Positions 1 through 7,525 of a DNA stretch of 15,039 nucleotides are shown here, piece after piece. This DNA comes from Geobacter sp. Its GTDB lineage: Bacteria; Desulfobacterota; Desulfuromonadia; Geobacterales; Geobacteraceae. The notes below the pieces were generated by a model. The model searched no databases, had not been told where the DNA came from, and saw nothing but the letters and a program-made list of their open reading frames with translations. The position numbers and the translations under genes were made by a program. The stretch lies in the NCBI GenBank assembly GCA_003490025.1, contig DNJC01000099.1, positions 1 through 15,039 of the forward strand, written 5' to 3'. The first letter of the stretch is position 1; each line of letters begins with the position of its first letter.

Positions 1-21
1 CCTCCCCCCAGCGGGGGGAGG
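1..21. repeat. G/C palindrome, family A copy 1
   Basis: Perfect 9-base inverted repeat, CCTCCCCCC and GGGGGGAGG, around an AGC loop, followed by another G-rich run up to about 32. It resembles the palindromes at 179-199 and 1431-1451 and may be one copy of a dispersed REP-like repeat. The window edge cuts off its left context. No gene is visible in 1-231, which holds only these repeats and short G/C tracts. Confidence 0.6.
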
Positions 22-57
22 TCGGGAGGGGGGAAGACTAGCGGCTTCAGCGAAGAA

Positions 58-85
58 GTAGGGGCGAATGATTATTCGCCCCTAC
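58..85. repeat. Palindromic repeat, family B copy 1
   Basis: Perfect 12-base inverted repeat: GTAGGGGCGAAT (58-69), loop GATT, ATTCGCCCCTAC (74-85). The core GGGGCGAA...TTCGCCCC recurs in the palindrome at 2671-2705, so this is a dispersed element rather than a chance hairpin. From memory, palindromes of this type occur many times in Geobacter-like genomes and look like REP elements; that is an unverified inference. There is no following T-run, so it is not a typical intrinsic terminator. Confidence 0.7.
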
Positions 86-178
86 CCTCCCCCTCCGGGG
101 GCGGGGACCGCTTTGTCAAGACAGATAGGGGCTCAAGTTAACTTAATGGCAGTGAGGGGTGAGGGATGGGTAAAGTGA

Positions 179-199
179 CCTCCCCCTTGAAGGGGGAGG
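179..199 (-). repeat. G/C palindrome, family A copy 2, downstream of glycosyltransferase
   Basis: Inverted repeat CCTCCCCCTT (179-188) and AAGGGGGAGG (190-199) around one base. It begins about 33 bases beyond the stop codon of the minus-strand glycosyltransferase. It could stabilise or end that transcript, but no T-run follows on the minus strand, so termination is only a possibility. The sequence resembles copies 1 and 3 of family A. Confidence 0.55.
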
Positions 200-231
200 G
201 ACTTGTAGCTGAAGGTCATCGCTTTTGAGCT

Positions 232-1269
232 TCACGCCACGCAGACGGCGTCGACCCCCTCCACGAAGCCGGCTTCGGCCGACGATCGCCGCACCACGGG
301 CCGCGCTCCGCGAGCGCCGACGGTCATCAGCAACTTTACGCCCGACGGCTTCAGCTGGCCCGTGGCGAGGACCGGCGCGCCGTGCAGTTCCCGTCCGATC
401 TTGCGCGGGTCGACGTCGAGCCAGGCCGAGACCCGGATCCCTTCCTCGCGCAGCATGCGGTACCACGCCCGTCCCTCCAGTCCCGCCCCGGCAAGTATCA
501 CTTCCTTTTCATCCTTCAGAAAGCCGTTCACCAGGTGGTGCAGCTTGCAGAGCCTGAACGCCTCGGGTGAATAGACGGCGCTGGTGCGGGTTGCCCGTTC
601 CGGCCGCTCCCTCCAGAAGAAGAGGGGACGGGAAAGGCGGGCGAAGCGTGTGCCGGCCGCCGCCAGGCGGAGCCAGAGGTCGTAATCCTCCGCCCACCCC
701 ATGTCGCGGTACCCGTCCACCCCCTCCACCACGGCTCTTCTGAGCATGACGCTCGGGTGCACGAAGGGGGACTCCACGAAGAGGTCGGCCAGGATCGCCT
801 CGTGGGTCAAAAGGGCGTTCTGCCACTTTTCGTAGCCGTCCATTCCGATACCGACCGACTGCCGCGGGAAGTGCCGGAAGGAACAAGCCACGAGCCCGGT
901 GGCGGGATTGGCGTGAAGGTATTCCGCCTGCGCGGCAAGCCTCGCCGGGTGGGCGACGTCGTCACCGTCCATGCGGGCCACCAGAGGCGCGCGGCACTGC
1001 GCCAGTCCCAGGTTGAGGGCGGGGACCAGGCCATTCCCGCCGGTCGTGATGACGCGAAGGCGGGGATCGGCCGCAGCGGCCTCGGCGAGGATGCGGGGAG
1101 TCCCGTCGGTTGATCCGTCATCCACGACCACCAGCTCCCAGTCGCTCAAAGTCTGCGCCGCGAGCGAGCGGAGCGCCGCCGCCAGGTGCCGTTCCTCGTT
1201 TCTCACCGGCATCAGGATGGATACCGCCGGACTTCTTCCCTCTTTCCTCATCGCTTCTGCTCCCGTCAC
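232..1269 (-). CDS. Family 2 glycosyltransferase with C-terminal Rossmann-like domain
   Basis: 345 residues. Residues 15-225 form a GT-A fold glycosyltransferase: SILMPVRNEE (17-26), VVVDDGSTDGT (47-57), the metal-binding DGDD at 101-104 and the catalytic-region ED at 194-195 within GWAEDYDLW. The stretch WRERPERATR (219-228) closes the domain. Residues 256-300 add a separate segment with GAGLEGR (261-267) followed by a beta strand ending in DVDP, which looks like a nucleotide-binding or sugar-sensing Rossmann unit. There are no membrane segments, so it is probably a cytoplasmic enzyme adding one sugar to a surface glycan or glycolipid. Donor and acceptor cannot be read from sequence. Start: the GTG at 1267-1269 has AGGGG six bases upstream; the ATG at 1249-1251 (MRKEG) is an alternative. 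It stands alone, flanked on both sides by G/C-rich repeats. Confidence 0.85.
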   Translation of the reverse strand: MTGAEAMRKEGRSPAVSILMPVRNEERHLAAALRSLAAQTLSDWELVVVDDGSTDGTPRILAEAAAADPRLRVITTGGNGLVPALNLGLAQCRAPLVARMDGDDVAHPARLAAQAEYLHANPATGLVACSFRHFPRQSVGIGMDGYEKWQNALLTHEAILADLFVESPFVHPSVMLRRAVVEGVDGYRDMGWAEDYDLWLRLAAAGTRFARLSRPLFFWRERPERATRTSAVYSPEAFRLCKLHHLVNGFLKDEKEVILAGAGLEGRAWYRMLREEGIRVSAWLDVDPRKIGRELHGAPVLATGQLKPSGVKLLMTVGARGARPVVRRSSAEAGFVEGVDAVCVA

Positions 1270-1425
1270 GAATTACCCCTGCCAACGGGGGCTCCCGAAA
1301 CGCACATTAGCAGGATGAGACGCCATCACCAAGTATTAAAACGGCCGGCTACGGATCTCCAAGGCGCCTGCACCAGAGGATTTCCCGATCGGCGCCATCC
1401 TTCCTCCGACTGCTCATCGACAAGT
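1270..1425 (-). other. Glycosyltransferase leader with SD-masking hairpin
   Basis: Upstream region of the minus-strand glycosyltransferase. On the minus strand a CCCCC run (1287-1291) can pair with the GGGG (1276-1279) that forms the Shine-Dalgarno sequence, leaving a short loop, so the ribosome site may be partly masked. A weak sigma70-like pair (TTGGTG, 17 bases, TAATGT) can be read further upstream on the minus strand but is too degenerate to call. Nothing coding is evident. Confidence 0.3.
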
Positions 1426-1474
1426 CAACTCCCCCCTTTGCAAAAGGGGGGGCGGGGAGGGGCGGGGGGGATTT
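1426..1474. repeat. G/C palindrome, family A copy 3, with G-quadruplex motif
   Basis: A palindrome CCCCCCTTT (1431-1439) and AAAGGGGGG (1443-1451) runs directly into a G tract on the plus strand. Runs of 7, 4, 4 and 7 G (1446-1452, 1454-1457, 1459-1462, 1464-1470) are separated by single bases C, A and C. This is an ideal intramolecular G-quadruplex pattern. It lies about 80 bases upstream of the pstS Pho box. The arrangement of palindrome plus G-rich tail also occurs at 1-32, which supports a mobile or dispersed repeat family. Confidence 0.7.
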
Positions 1475-1548
1475 CAGCGGAAGATTGAGCCCCGGCAGCA
1501 TACGAGGGAGGCTGAAAAAACCGGGCTGTTCACCAATTCTTGCGGAGG

Positions 1549-1582
1549 CTGTAACAGGCCTGACACAACAAACATCTATAGT
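1549..1582 (+). promoter_or_regulatory. PhoB-dependent promoter of pstS (Pho box and -10)
   Basis: Two seven-base direct repeats, CTGTAAC (1549-1555) and CTGACAC (1560-1566), are separated by four bases. This matches the Pho box layout, whose consensus repeat is CTGTCAT. Ten bases later is a good -10 element, TATAGT (1577-1582), and there is no separate -35. This is how PhoB replaces the -35 contact in known pho promoters. Transcription should begin near 1589, giving a leader of about 25 bases that carries GGAGGAG (1604-1610) before the pstS ATG at 1613. Confidence 0.8.
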
Positions 1583-1612
1583 CGGAAAAAAGACGATTAA
1601 ACAGGAGGAGCA

Positions 1613-2641
1613 ATGTTAGACAAGATCAAGATCGCAATCGCAGCCCTTGCCGTGGCAGCCTTGGCAGCTACCGCGGGGACGGCATCGGCCGAGACCCTCA
1701 TCAACGGCGCCGGCGCCACCTTCCCGTATCCCCTCTACTCGAAGTGGTTCAGCGAGTACGCCAAGGTGGACCACAGCGTGAAGTTCAACTATCAATCCAT
1801 CGGAAGCGGCGGGGGGATCAAGCAGATCTCGGCCCAGACGGTCGATTTCGGCGCCAGCGACAAGTTCCTCTCCGACAGCGAACTGAGCGCGGCTCCCGGC
1901 AAGCTGATCCACATCCCGACGGTCATGGGAGCCGTGGTCGTGACCTACAACCTCCCCGGCGTCCCGACCGGCCTGAAGCTCAACTCCGAGGACGTCGCCA
2001 ACATCTACCTGGGCAAGATCACCATGTGGAACGACGCCAGGATCGCTGACGACAACAAGGGGGTGAACCTTCCGTCCAAGCCGATCATCGTGGTGCACCG
2101 CTCCGACGGCAGCGGCACCACCAGCATCTTCACCGACTATCTGAACGGCGTGAACAAGGAGTGGGCGCAGAAGGTCGGGAAGGGGGCTTCAGTCAAGTGG
2201 CCGGCGGGTCTGGGCGGCAAGGGTAACGAGGGGGTAGCCGGTCAGGTGAAGACGACGCCTTATTCAATCGGCTATGTCGAGCTGGCCTACGCCTTCGAGA
2301 ACAAGCTCCCCTACGCCTTCCTGAAGAACCAGGCCGGGGTGTTCGTGGAACCCTCCATCAAGTCCACCAGCGCCGCGGCAGCCGCGGCAGTGAAGCATAT
2401 GCCGGCGGACTACCGGATTTCCCTGGTGAACCAGCCTGGAAAAGACGCCTACCCGGTTGTCGGCTTCACCTGGCTCCTGGTCTACGAGCAGCAAAAGGAT
2501 GCGGTCAAGGGTGGCAAGCTGGTGGAGTTCCTGAACTGGAGCATGACCAAGGGGCAGAAGATGGCCGCGCCGATGCTCTACGCGCCGCTGCCGGAGAACG
2601 TGGTCAAGATGGTGCAAAAGACCATCAAGACCCTCAAGTAG
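1613..2641 (+). CDS. pstS: Periplasmic phosphate-binding protein PstS
   Basis: 342 residues, the usual size for PstS. Residues 1-26 are a Sec signal peptide (basic start, Ala-rich core, cleavage after ASA). The mature protein has the PstS phosphate-site loops: GAGATFPYPLYSKW (32-45), SIGSGGG (62-68), FGASD (79-83) and HRSDGSGTT (162-170). It binds inorganic phosphate in the periplasm and hands it to the PstCAB ABC transporter. The start is fixed by a strong SD two bases before the ATG and by the signal peptide. The Pho box upstream predicts induction by PhoB/PhoR in phosphate starvation. No pstC, pstA or pstB follows; the next gene is convergent. The gene is therefore monocistronic here, either a stand-alone copy or one supplying a transporter encoded elsewhere. 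Confidence 0.95.
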   Translation: MLDKIKIAIAALAVAALAATAGTASAETLINGAGATFPYPLYSKWFSEYAKVDHSVKFNYQSIGSGGGIKQISAQTVDFGASDKFLSDSELSAAPGKLIHIPTVMGAVVVTYNLPGVPTGLKLNSEDVANIYLGKITMWNDARIADDNKGVNLPSKPIIVVHRSDGSGTTSIFTDYLNGVNKEWAQKVGKGASVKWPAGLGGKGNEGVAGQVKTTPYSIGYVELAYAFENKLPYAFLKNQAGVFVEPSIKSTSAAAAAAVKHMPADYRISLVNQPGKDAYPVVGFTWLLVYEQQKDAVKGGKLVEFLNWSMTKGQKMAAPMLYAPLPENVVKMVQKTIKTLK

Positions 2642-2670
2642 CGCACCTCATGTCACCTGCCGTGCCTGGT

Positions 2671-2705
2671 CTGCAGGGGCGAACGATGATCGTTCGCCCC
2701 TGCAG
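2671..2705. repeat. 35-base palindrome between convergent genes, family B copy 2
   Basis: A near-perfect palindrome: 17-base arms CTGCAGGGGCGAACGAT and ATCGTTCGCCCCTGCAG around a single G (2688). It begins 30 bases after the pstS stop and lies about 100 bases past the end of the convergent DUF4434 gene. Either RNA strand would fold into a very stable stem, so it may protect 3' ends or act as a bidirectional block, although no T-run follows. It shares the core GGGGCGAA/TTCGCCCC with 58-85, showing that it is a repeat family. The remaining 2706-2804 holds nothing recognisable. Confidence 0.75.
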
Positions 2706-2804
2706 CCGTTTCTCCCTTTGAACGCCTGCCGACCGCGCACGCCCCGGCTTCACCGGTCCCGCCCTGACCCTCGCGTCCGAATACGAAGAGAGCCTGCTGG
2801 GAAG

Positions 2805-3869
2805 TTAGATGAGGGGGGCGCTGTCGGATCTGTATTTCAGGTAGCTGTCGTAGAGTTCTCGCGCCGCGGCGCTTCCTTCCGGCGACATGTAGTCCGGGAC
2901 GCTGAAGGAGTTGATTCCGCCGGAGGCGAATTCCGCTGCGGTCTGCAGTTGCAACCGCAGCCGCTGGAAGGGGGCGGGTATCGCCTTGAAGGGGGATTCG
3001 GAAACCATGGTAAAGAGTTCGACGATCACCTGGAGCTTCTTCCGGTTGGCATCCGCGGCGCTCCGGGCTGCTTTCAGGTACAGGGGGAGCAGGTCCGGGG
3101 GGAGCTTCCCCCCCCCCGCGGCATCCTGAAAAAGGATGGCGTCGATGGAGGTCTCCCGCAGCAGGTCGCGCCAGAATTCCTCGTAGCCGGCCGGGTCCAT
3201 CCGGGCGTTGCAAAAGCACGACAGTGTGACGGCGGTTCCGGGGATGGTTTTCTTGAGGGAGGCTGAGAGCTGCTTGAGATGCCGATAGAGGAGGCGCTTG
3301 GATGCGGGCGGTCGCCAGGTGAAGTCGTCGATCTCCTCGGGGATGTACCACCCCTTGAACGCCGTGTAGCGCGAAGCGATGGGGGAAACGTGGCGGGCTA
3401 CCGCCTCGGATTTCAAGCGCAGCCGCTCCAGGTACTGTTCCTGCCCCGTCGGCGCCTGCTTTATCATCTCCCAGTACCTCGACTCCGCCACCAGTCCCAG
3501 GTGTACCTCCATCCCCCCTTGCTGTGCCAGTTGCAGGATGGTCTCGATGGGTGGAGGCGCGGCGCCGGGCGGGCCGACGGTATAGAACGCCGTCGAGTCG
3601 AGCTGGGACCACTGGACGACGATCTGGTTCAGGCCGATGGCCTTGAAGGCGTCGAAGAGCCGCTCCCACCTGGCGCGGCTCCAGCCGTTGTGTTCGTCGA
3701 CCAGCTGGATGAAGGTCCCGTTTATAAGCGGACGCTTCGCATCGCGCGCCGCCGGCAGGCCGCGGGCCGTGTCGAGGCCGTACCAGGGGAGGGCGGAGGC
3801 GAACCCCGAGGGTAGCAGGATGAACAGCGAAAACAGCACGAGTACCGCTTTCATCCTGGGGGCGGTCAT
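2805..3869 (-). CDS. Secreted DUF4434 (glycoside hydrolase-like) protein of the Nfr operon
   Basis: 354 residues. The N-terminus is a signal peptide (MKAVLVLFSLFILLPSGFASA, counted from Met6, cleaved near residue 26), so the protein is exported. The mature part looks like a DUF4434 TIM barrel: NGTFIQ (50-55), IVVQWSQ (83-89), VHLGLVAES (122-130), FKGWYIPEE (171-179), VIVELF (281-286) and INSFSVPDYMS (319-329). The glutamates at the ends of two predicted strands, E178/E179 and E284, are placed like an acid/base and nucleophile pair, but catalysis is not shown. It is the last gene of the operon. Its ATG shares one base with the nfrA stop (TGATG) and has no clear SD, so translation probably depends on reinitiation. 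It is the likely functional counterpart of E. coli YbcH, trimming or modifying the exported polymer. Confidence 0.8.
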   Translation of the reverse strand: MTAPRMKAVLVLFSLFILLPSGFASALPWYGLDTARGLPAARDAKRPLINGTFIQLVDEHNGWSRARWERLFDAFKAIGLNQIVVQWSQLDSTAFYTVGPPGAAPPPIETILQLAQQGGMEVHLGLVAESRYWEMIKQAPTGQEQYLERLRLKSEAVARHVSPIASRYTAFKGWYIPEEIDDFTWRPPASKRLLYRHLKQLSASLKKTIPGTAVTLSCFCNARMDPAGYEEFWRDLLRETSIDAILFQDAAGGGKLPPDLLPLYLKAARSAADANRKKLQVIVELFTMVSESPFKAIPAPFQRLRLQLQTAAEFASGGINSFSVPDYMSPEGSAAARELYDSYLKYRSDSAPLI

Positions 3870-6800
3870 CAGAAGAAGAGGGCCAAGCCGAGGATGGCGG
3901 TGTCGTAGTCACCGCTGCCTTTGCCGAAGCCCTGGTTGAAAACCCTGCCGTGCTTGTACGTCAGCGAGAAGTCGGTGGAGCTGCGGAAGTTGTGGTATCT
4001 TCCGCTGTTGAAGAAGTATTTGAGGGATACCCCGCCCCCCCCTTCGACGTAGTTCCCGCCAACCTCCGACGGAGTCTGCCACCGGCCGTCCAGGAGCAGG
4101 TGGGGAGCCAGGAGGTACTGCGATCCCAGCGTGTAGGCGCGTCCCTTTCGGACCTCGGCATAGGCTGCGGCCGTGTCGCTCGGAAGATAGCCGTCGAGTT
4201 CGGCGTAGACGAGGTAGTAATCCTGGCTCCGCTCCCAGGGTAGCGGCTCGAAGCCGCTGCCGCGGGAGTAGAGAAGCCGGAACAGCCAGTCGTTGAGTCC
4301 ATCTTTCCCGATCTTGAAGAGCTTCTCCCCGCTTATCCAGAGGTTCTCCGTCTTGAGGAACTTGTAGCGCGCCCCGATGCCCGCCTGCGTGGAGCTGCTG
4401 GTGTAATCCAGGCTGTCGGGGGCGAGGTTGCCGAAGACCCTGCCGAAGACCTCGAAGATCCGGTCGTCGAGGAAGCCGATTGCCGGCGGCCGGTACCGTC
4501 CCTCCACCCCGACCTGCCCGCTCAACCCGCCCCCCAGCGTCTCCCCCGTGCTCAGGAGCTGGCTGGGGCCCCGTCCCGCGCGATACGACGCGTACAGGGA
4601 AAGTCCGAGGTTGTCGGTGAGTTTTCCGATCTCGCCCCGGATACGGTGGACATCCCTTTCCCGGAGTTCCCTCTCCGCCGGGTGCCCTTGCGGGAGGGCC
4701 TCGAGGCCGTCCAGCGCCTTTTTGAACCACCGGACCGCCTGCTCGTTTTCGCCGGTTCTGGCGAGGAGGTAGCCCAATTCCTCGCGAAGCTTCACCGGGT
4801 CCGCTTTGCGCCCCTCCACCTGTTCGAAGATCCGGATCGCTTCCGGCAGTCGCTTGTCGGCAAGGTAGGCATAGCCGAGCGAAAGCGCATATTCGTCCTG
4901 TTGCGGTTCCTTTTCATATGCCTGCCGGAATTTCTCGATCGCCTGCTTAGGCTCACCCATGGACTGGTACAGCACGCCCATGGCGTAGCTTCGCGCGGCA
5001 GCCGGCTGCAGTTTCTGCGTGGTTTCCATCAGCGCCAGCGCCTCGCCGGTCCGTCCGAACTTCTGCAGCAGGTTCGCCTTGAGGTCGTTGTATTCAGGCT
5101 GCTTCGCGATAAGCGCGCCCGCGTCGATCTTGTTCAGCTCCTCCCAGGAGCGGTCCGTATGGCCGGCAAGGTTGAGGATCCAGGCGAGCTTCATGGTGAT
5201 CGTAGCGTCCGGGCCTTGCGCCAGCGACCGTTCAAAGGCTTCGGCCGCCTTGTCGTAGGCATGCTCCTCGGCGTAGAGGTACCCGAGCGTGTCGTAGATC
5301 TGCTTCAGCTGTTCCTGCTTCGTCGCGTCGGGTTCCTTCAGCGCCAGGTTCAGGAAGTGGATCGCGGCGCCCGGCCGGCCCAGCTCCTTCTGGCAGAGAG
5401 CGATCCCCACGAGCGTTGCCGCATCCTTTTTCTGCGCCAGGGCCCTCTGGAACTGTTCCAGGGCCTTTTCCCAGTTCTTGTCGCGATAATGGGCGAGCCC
5501 CGAGTAGTAGCGCCGCTGCGGGCTCTCCCCGCAAAGCGCGAGCGCCTCGGAGAAATGCCCAAGCGCCTCGTGGCCGCTTCCCTGCTGGAACAGGGCCATC
5601 GCCAGGCCGTCCTCGGCGGAGCATTTCTCCTGCCTGGTGGCGTCGGGGCGCTTGATCACTTCCTTCCAGTACGCCATCGCTTGGGCGCCTTTTCCTGTTT
5701 GCTGGTACAGGTTCGCCAGGATGAGGCGCAGCCCGGCGGAATGGTCGCCGGCCGACATCGCCTTCTCGTATTCCCGCGCAGCTTCCTGCGGGCGCCCCGA
5801 CTTCTCCAGCAGCAACCCCTTTTCCCGCAGGGCGACCCGTCGCGCCGCGCCGGAGAGGGAGGGGGATGCCAGCGCCAGGTCCAGGTTCCGCAGCGCCTCG
5901 TCCGTTTCCCCCGCCTTGTTCATCAGCACGCCGAGCCTCAGGCTGATGTCGGCGTTGTTTCCGGCCCCTTCCTCCTCCGCCTTTTTCAACTCAGCGGCCG
6001 CGGCCGGGATGTTCCCCTTCTTTTCCAGGGCCGAGCTCTTCTCCAGCAGGGCCACACGCCTGAGATGGTCGGGCAGCTTCGGGTCGGCGAGCGCCCGGTC
6101 GAGGATGGGGAGCGCTTCGCCTCCCTTGCCGGTCCTGTTCAGCAGGACGGCCAGGCGGAGCTGCTCCTCTGCTCCGGGAACCGTCTGGTTGCCGAGGCTC
6201 GCCCTGAACTGCTGCAGCGCCTTGCCGTACTCTCCCCGCTTCTCGTACACGAGGGCGAGGTTGCGGTGGGCGGTGCTTTTCCCCGCGGCGGAAAGATCCC
6301 CCTGCAGGGACTTCTCCAGCAGCGGCTCGGCCGCCTTGTACTTCTCCGTCCTGACCAGCAGCTCGCCCAGCCTGAGCTGCGCCTCGACGTTCCCGGGGGA
6401 CCTGGCCAGGAGCCGCCGGTAGGTTGCGATGCTCTCGGGGATTTTCCCTGCGGAATCGTAGATCTGTGCCAGCGCTGCCAGCGTTTCCGGGGCGGCCTTC
6501 TTCCCCTGCCGGGCTATCGCCCCTTTCAGCTCGCGGGTGGCGGAGGCGTAGTCGTTATTCTTCAGGTACAGGTTGGCCAGGAATTCCTGGTCCTCCGTCT
6601 TGTGGGAAACCTTCTTCAGCTGCAGCATCCACTTGATCGACTCGTCGTACTTCTTCCCCGCATAGGCCGCGTCTGCCAGACCCCGCAAGGCCGCCCGGTT
6701 GCCAGGGTCGCTCTCGACGGCCGCCAGGTACCCCTGCCGTGAGCGCTCCGCGAGGCCGAGTTTCTTTGCCGTCTCGGCCACGGCCAGCGCGGCGCCCGTC

Positions 6801-7525
6801 TTTTCCGCGGGCGAGCGGGACTCCTGCAGCGCGGCGCTGTATGCCGCGAGCGCCTTCTCGTAGTCCCCCCTCTTCTCGGAAACCGCCCCCGCCTTCATGT
6901 GCCACGGCTGTTTTTTCTCCAGGGCCAGGAGCCTCTGCAGGATGCTCGCCGCCGAATCGTAGTAGCGAAGCGATATGGCAAGGTCGGCTGCCGTGGAGAG
7001 GGCGAGGATCTGGTCCTCCTTGCGGATCACCTTTTCCGCCGCCGCCCGCGAGAAGGTGGAGAAGGCGGCCTCGAGGTTGTGCATCTTCTGGTAGGCGAGC
7101 CCCTTGTAGAAATAGGCGGGGATGAATCCGGGCGAGCGGCTGATGACGATGTCGGCCTGGGCCACCACCTCCGTGTCGAGCGACATCTGGTCGAGCAGCC
7201 TTAGGTACGCCATGCGGGAACGCACGTCCTCGGGGACCAGCGTCAGGTAATCCTGGAATTCCTTGCGGGCCTCCGGGTAGCGCCCCTCCTTCTGCAGCCG
7301 GAAGGCGCGGTCCAGGCGGGGGTAGGAACGGTACTTCTTGATCTCTTCCTGGAAAAAACTCTGCGGCTTCACCGCGAGCTTCTTGGCGTAGTACTCCGTA
7401 TCCGCTTGATAAAGCGGCGCCGCCTCTTTGGCCGCTGCCGGCTGGATTTCCGCCGCCAGCAGGAGAAAGAGAGAAAGGATCAGCATCTGCTTGTTGACGT
7501 TGTTAGGTGCCAAGATCTTGCTCAT
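3869..7525 (-). CDS. nfrA: NfrA-like TPR outer-membrane polysaccharide export protein
   Basis: 1218 residues. A signal peptide covers roughly residues 1-33 (hydrophobic core MLILSLFLLLAAEI, cleavage near AAA). From about 50 to 940 the protein is an almost unbroken series of tetratricopeptide repeats, with the recurring pattern of small and aromatic residues seen in segments such as AYFYKGLAYQKM and YALSLGYAYLADKRLPEAI. The last 250 residues (about 969-1218) match the NfrA C-terminal domain in character: alternating hydrophobic strands rich in Tyr, Phe and Gly, ending LALFF as outer-membrane barrels do. Role inferred from E. coli NfrA: guide and export the NfrB-made glycan across periplasm and outer membrane, where the E. 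coli protein and glycan serve phage N4. GGGAG lies seven bases before the ATG, and the first codons overlap the nfrB end by 23 bases. It is longer than E. coli NfrA (about 990 residues, from memory), mostly through more TPRs. Confidence 0.85.
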   Translation of the reverse strand: MSKILAPNNVNKQMLILSLFLLLAAEIQPAAAKEAAPLYQADTEYYAKKLAVKPQSFFQEEIKKYRSYPRLDRAFRLQKEGRYPEARKEFQDYLTLVPEDVRSRMAYLRLLDQMSLDTEVVAQADIVISRSPGFIPAYFYKGLAYQKMHNLEAAFSTFSRAAAEKVIRKEDQILALSTAADLAISLRYYDSAASILQRLLALEKKQPWHMKAGAVSEKRGDYEKALAAYSAALQESRSPAEKTGAALAVAETAKKLGLAERSRQGYLAAVESDPGNRAALRGLADAAYAGKKYDESIKWMLQLKKVSHKTEDQEFLANLYLKNNDYASATRELKGAIARQGKKAAPETLAALAQIYDSAGKIPESIATYRRLLARSPGNVEAQLRLGELLVRTEKYKAAEPLLEKSLQGDLSAAGKSTAHRNLALVYEKRGEYGKALQQFRASLGNQTVPGAEEQLRLAVLLNRTGKGGEALPILDRALADPKLPDHLRRVALLEKSSALEKKGNIPAAAAELKKAEEEGAGNNADISLRLGVLMNKAGETDEALRNLDLALASPSLSGAARRVALREKGLLLEKSGRPQEAAREYEKAMSAGDHSAGLRLILANLYQQTGKGAQAMAYWKEVIKRPDATRQEKCSAEDGLAMALFQQGSGHEALGHFSEALALCGESPQRRYYSGLAHYRDKNWEKALEQFQRALAQKKDAATLVGIALCQKELGRPGAAIHFLNLALKEPDATKQEQLKQIYDTLGYLYAEEHAYDKAAEAFERSLAQGPDATITMKLAWILNLAGHTDRSWEELNKIDAGALIAKQPEYNDLKANLLQKFGRTGEALALMETTQKLQPAAARSYAMGVLYQSMGEPKQAIEKFRQAYEKEPQQDEYALSLGYAYLADKRLPEAIRIFEQVEGRKADPVKLREELGYLLARTGENEQAVRWFKKALDGLEALPQGHPAERELRERDVHRIRGEIGKLTDNLGLSLYASYRAGRGPSQLLSTGETLGGGLSGQVGVEGRYRPPAIGFLDDRIFEVFGRVFGNLAPDSLDYTSSSTQAGIGARYKFLKTENLWISGEKLFKIGKDGLNDWLFRLLYSRGSGFEPLPWERSQDYYLVYAELDGYLPSDTAAAYAEVRKGRAYTLGSQYLLAPHLLLDGRWQTPSEVGGNYVEGGGGVSLKYFFNSGRYHNFRSSTDFSLTYKHGRVFNQGFGKGSGDYDTAILGLALFF

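Noticed and set aside
143..557. Arg- and Pro-rich open frames overlapping the start of the window on both strands
   Set aside because: They overlap G/C repeats and the 3' part of the glycosyltransferase gene, and show no domain or ribosome site.
1..1474. Repeats as a CRISPR array
   Set aside because: The palindromes are not regularly spaced, there are no unique spacers of constant length, and no cas genes are present.
4646..6742. Long plus-strand open frame (about 698 codons) antisense to nfrA
   Set aside because: It lies wholly inside the minus-strand TPR gene, is rich in Arg, Leu, Gln and Val with no recognisable domain, and has no ribosome site. It is a by-product of GC-rich codon use.
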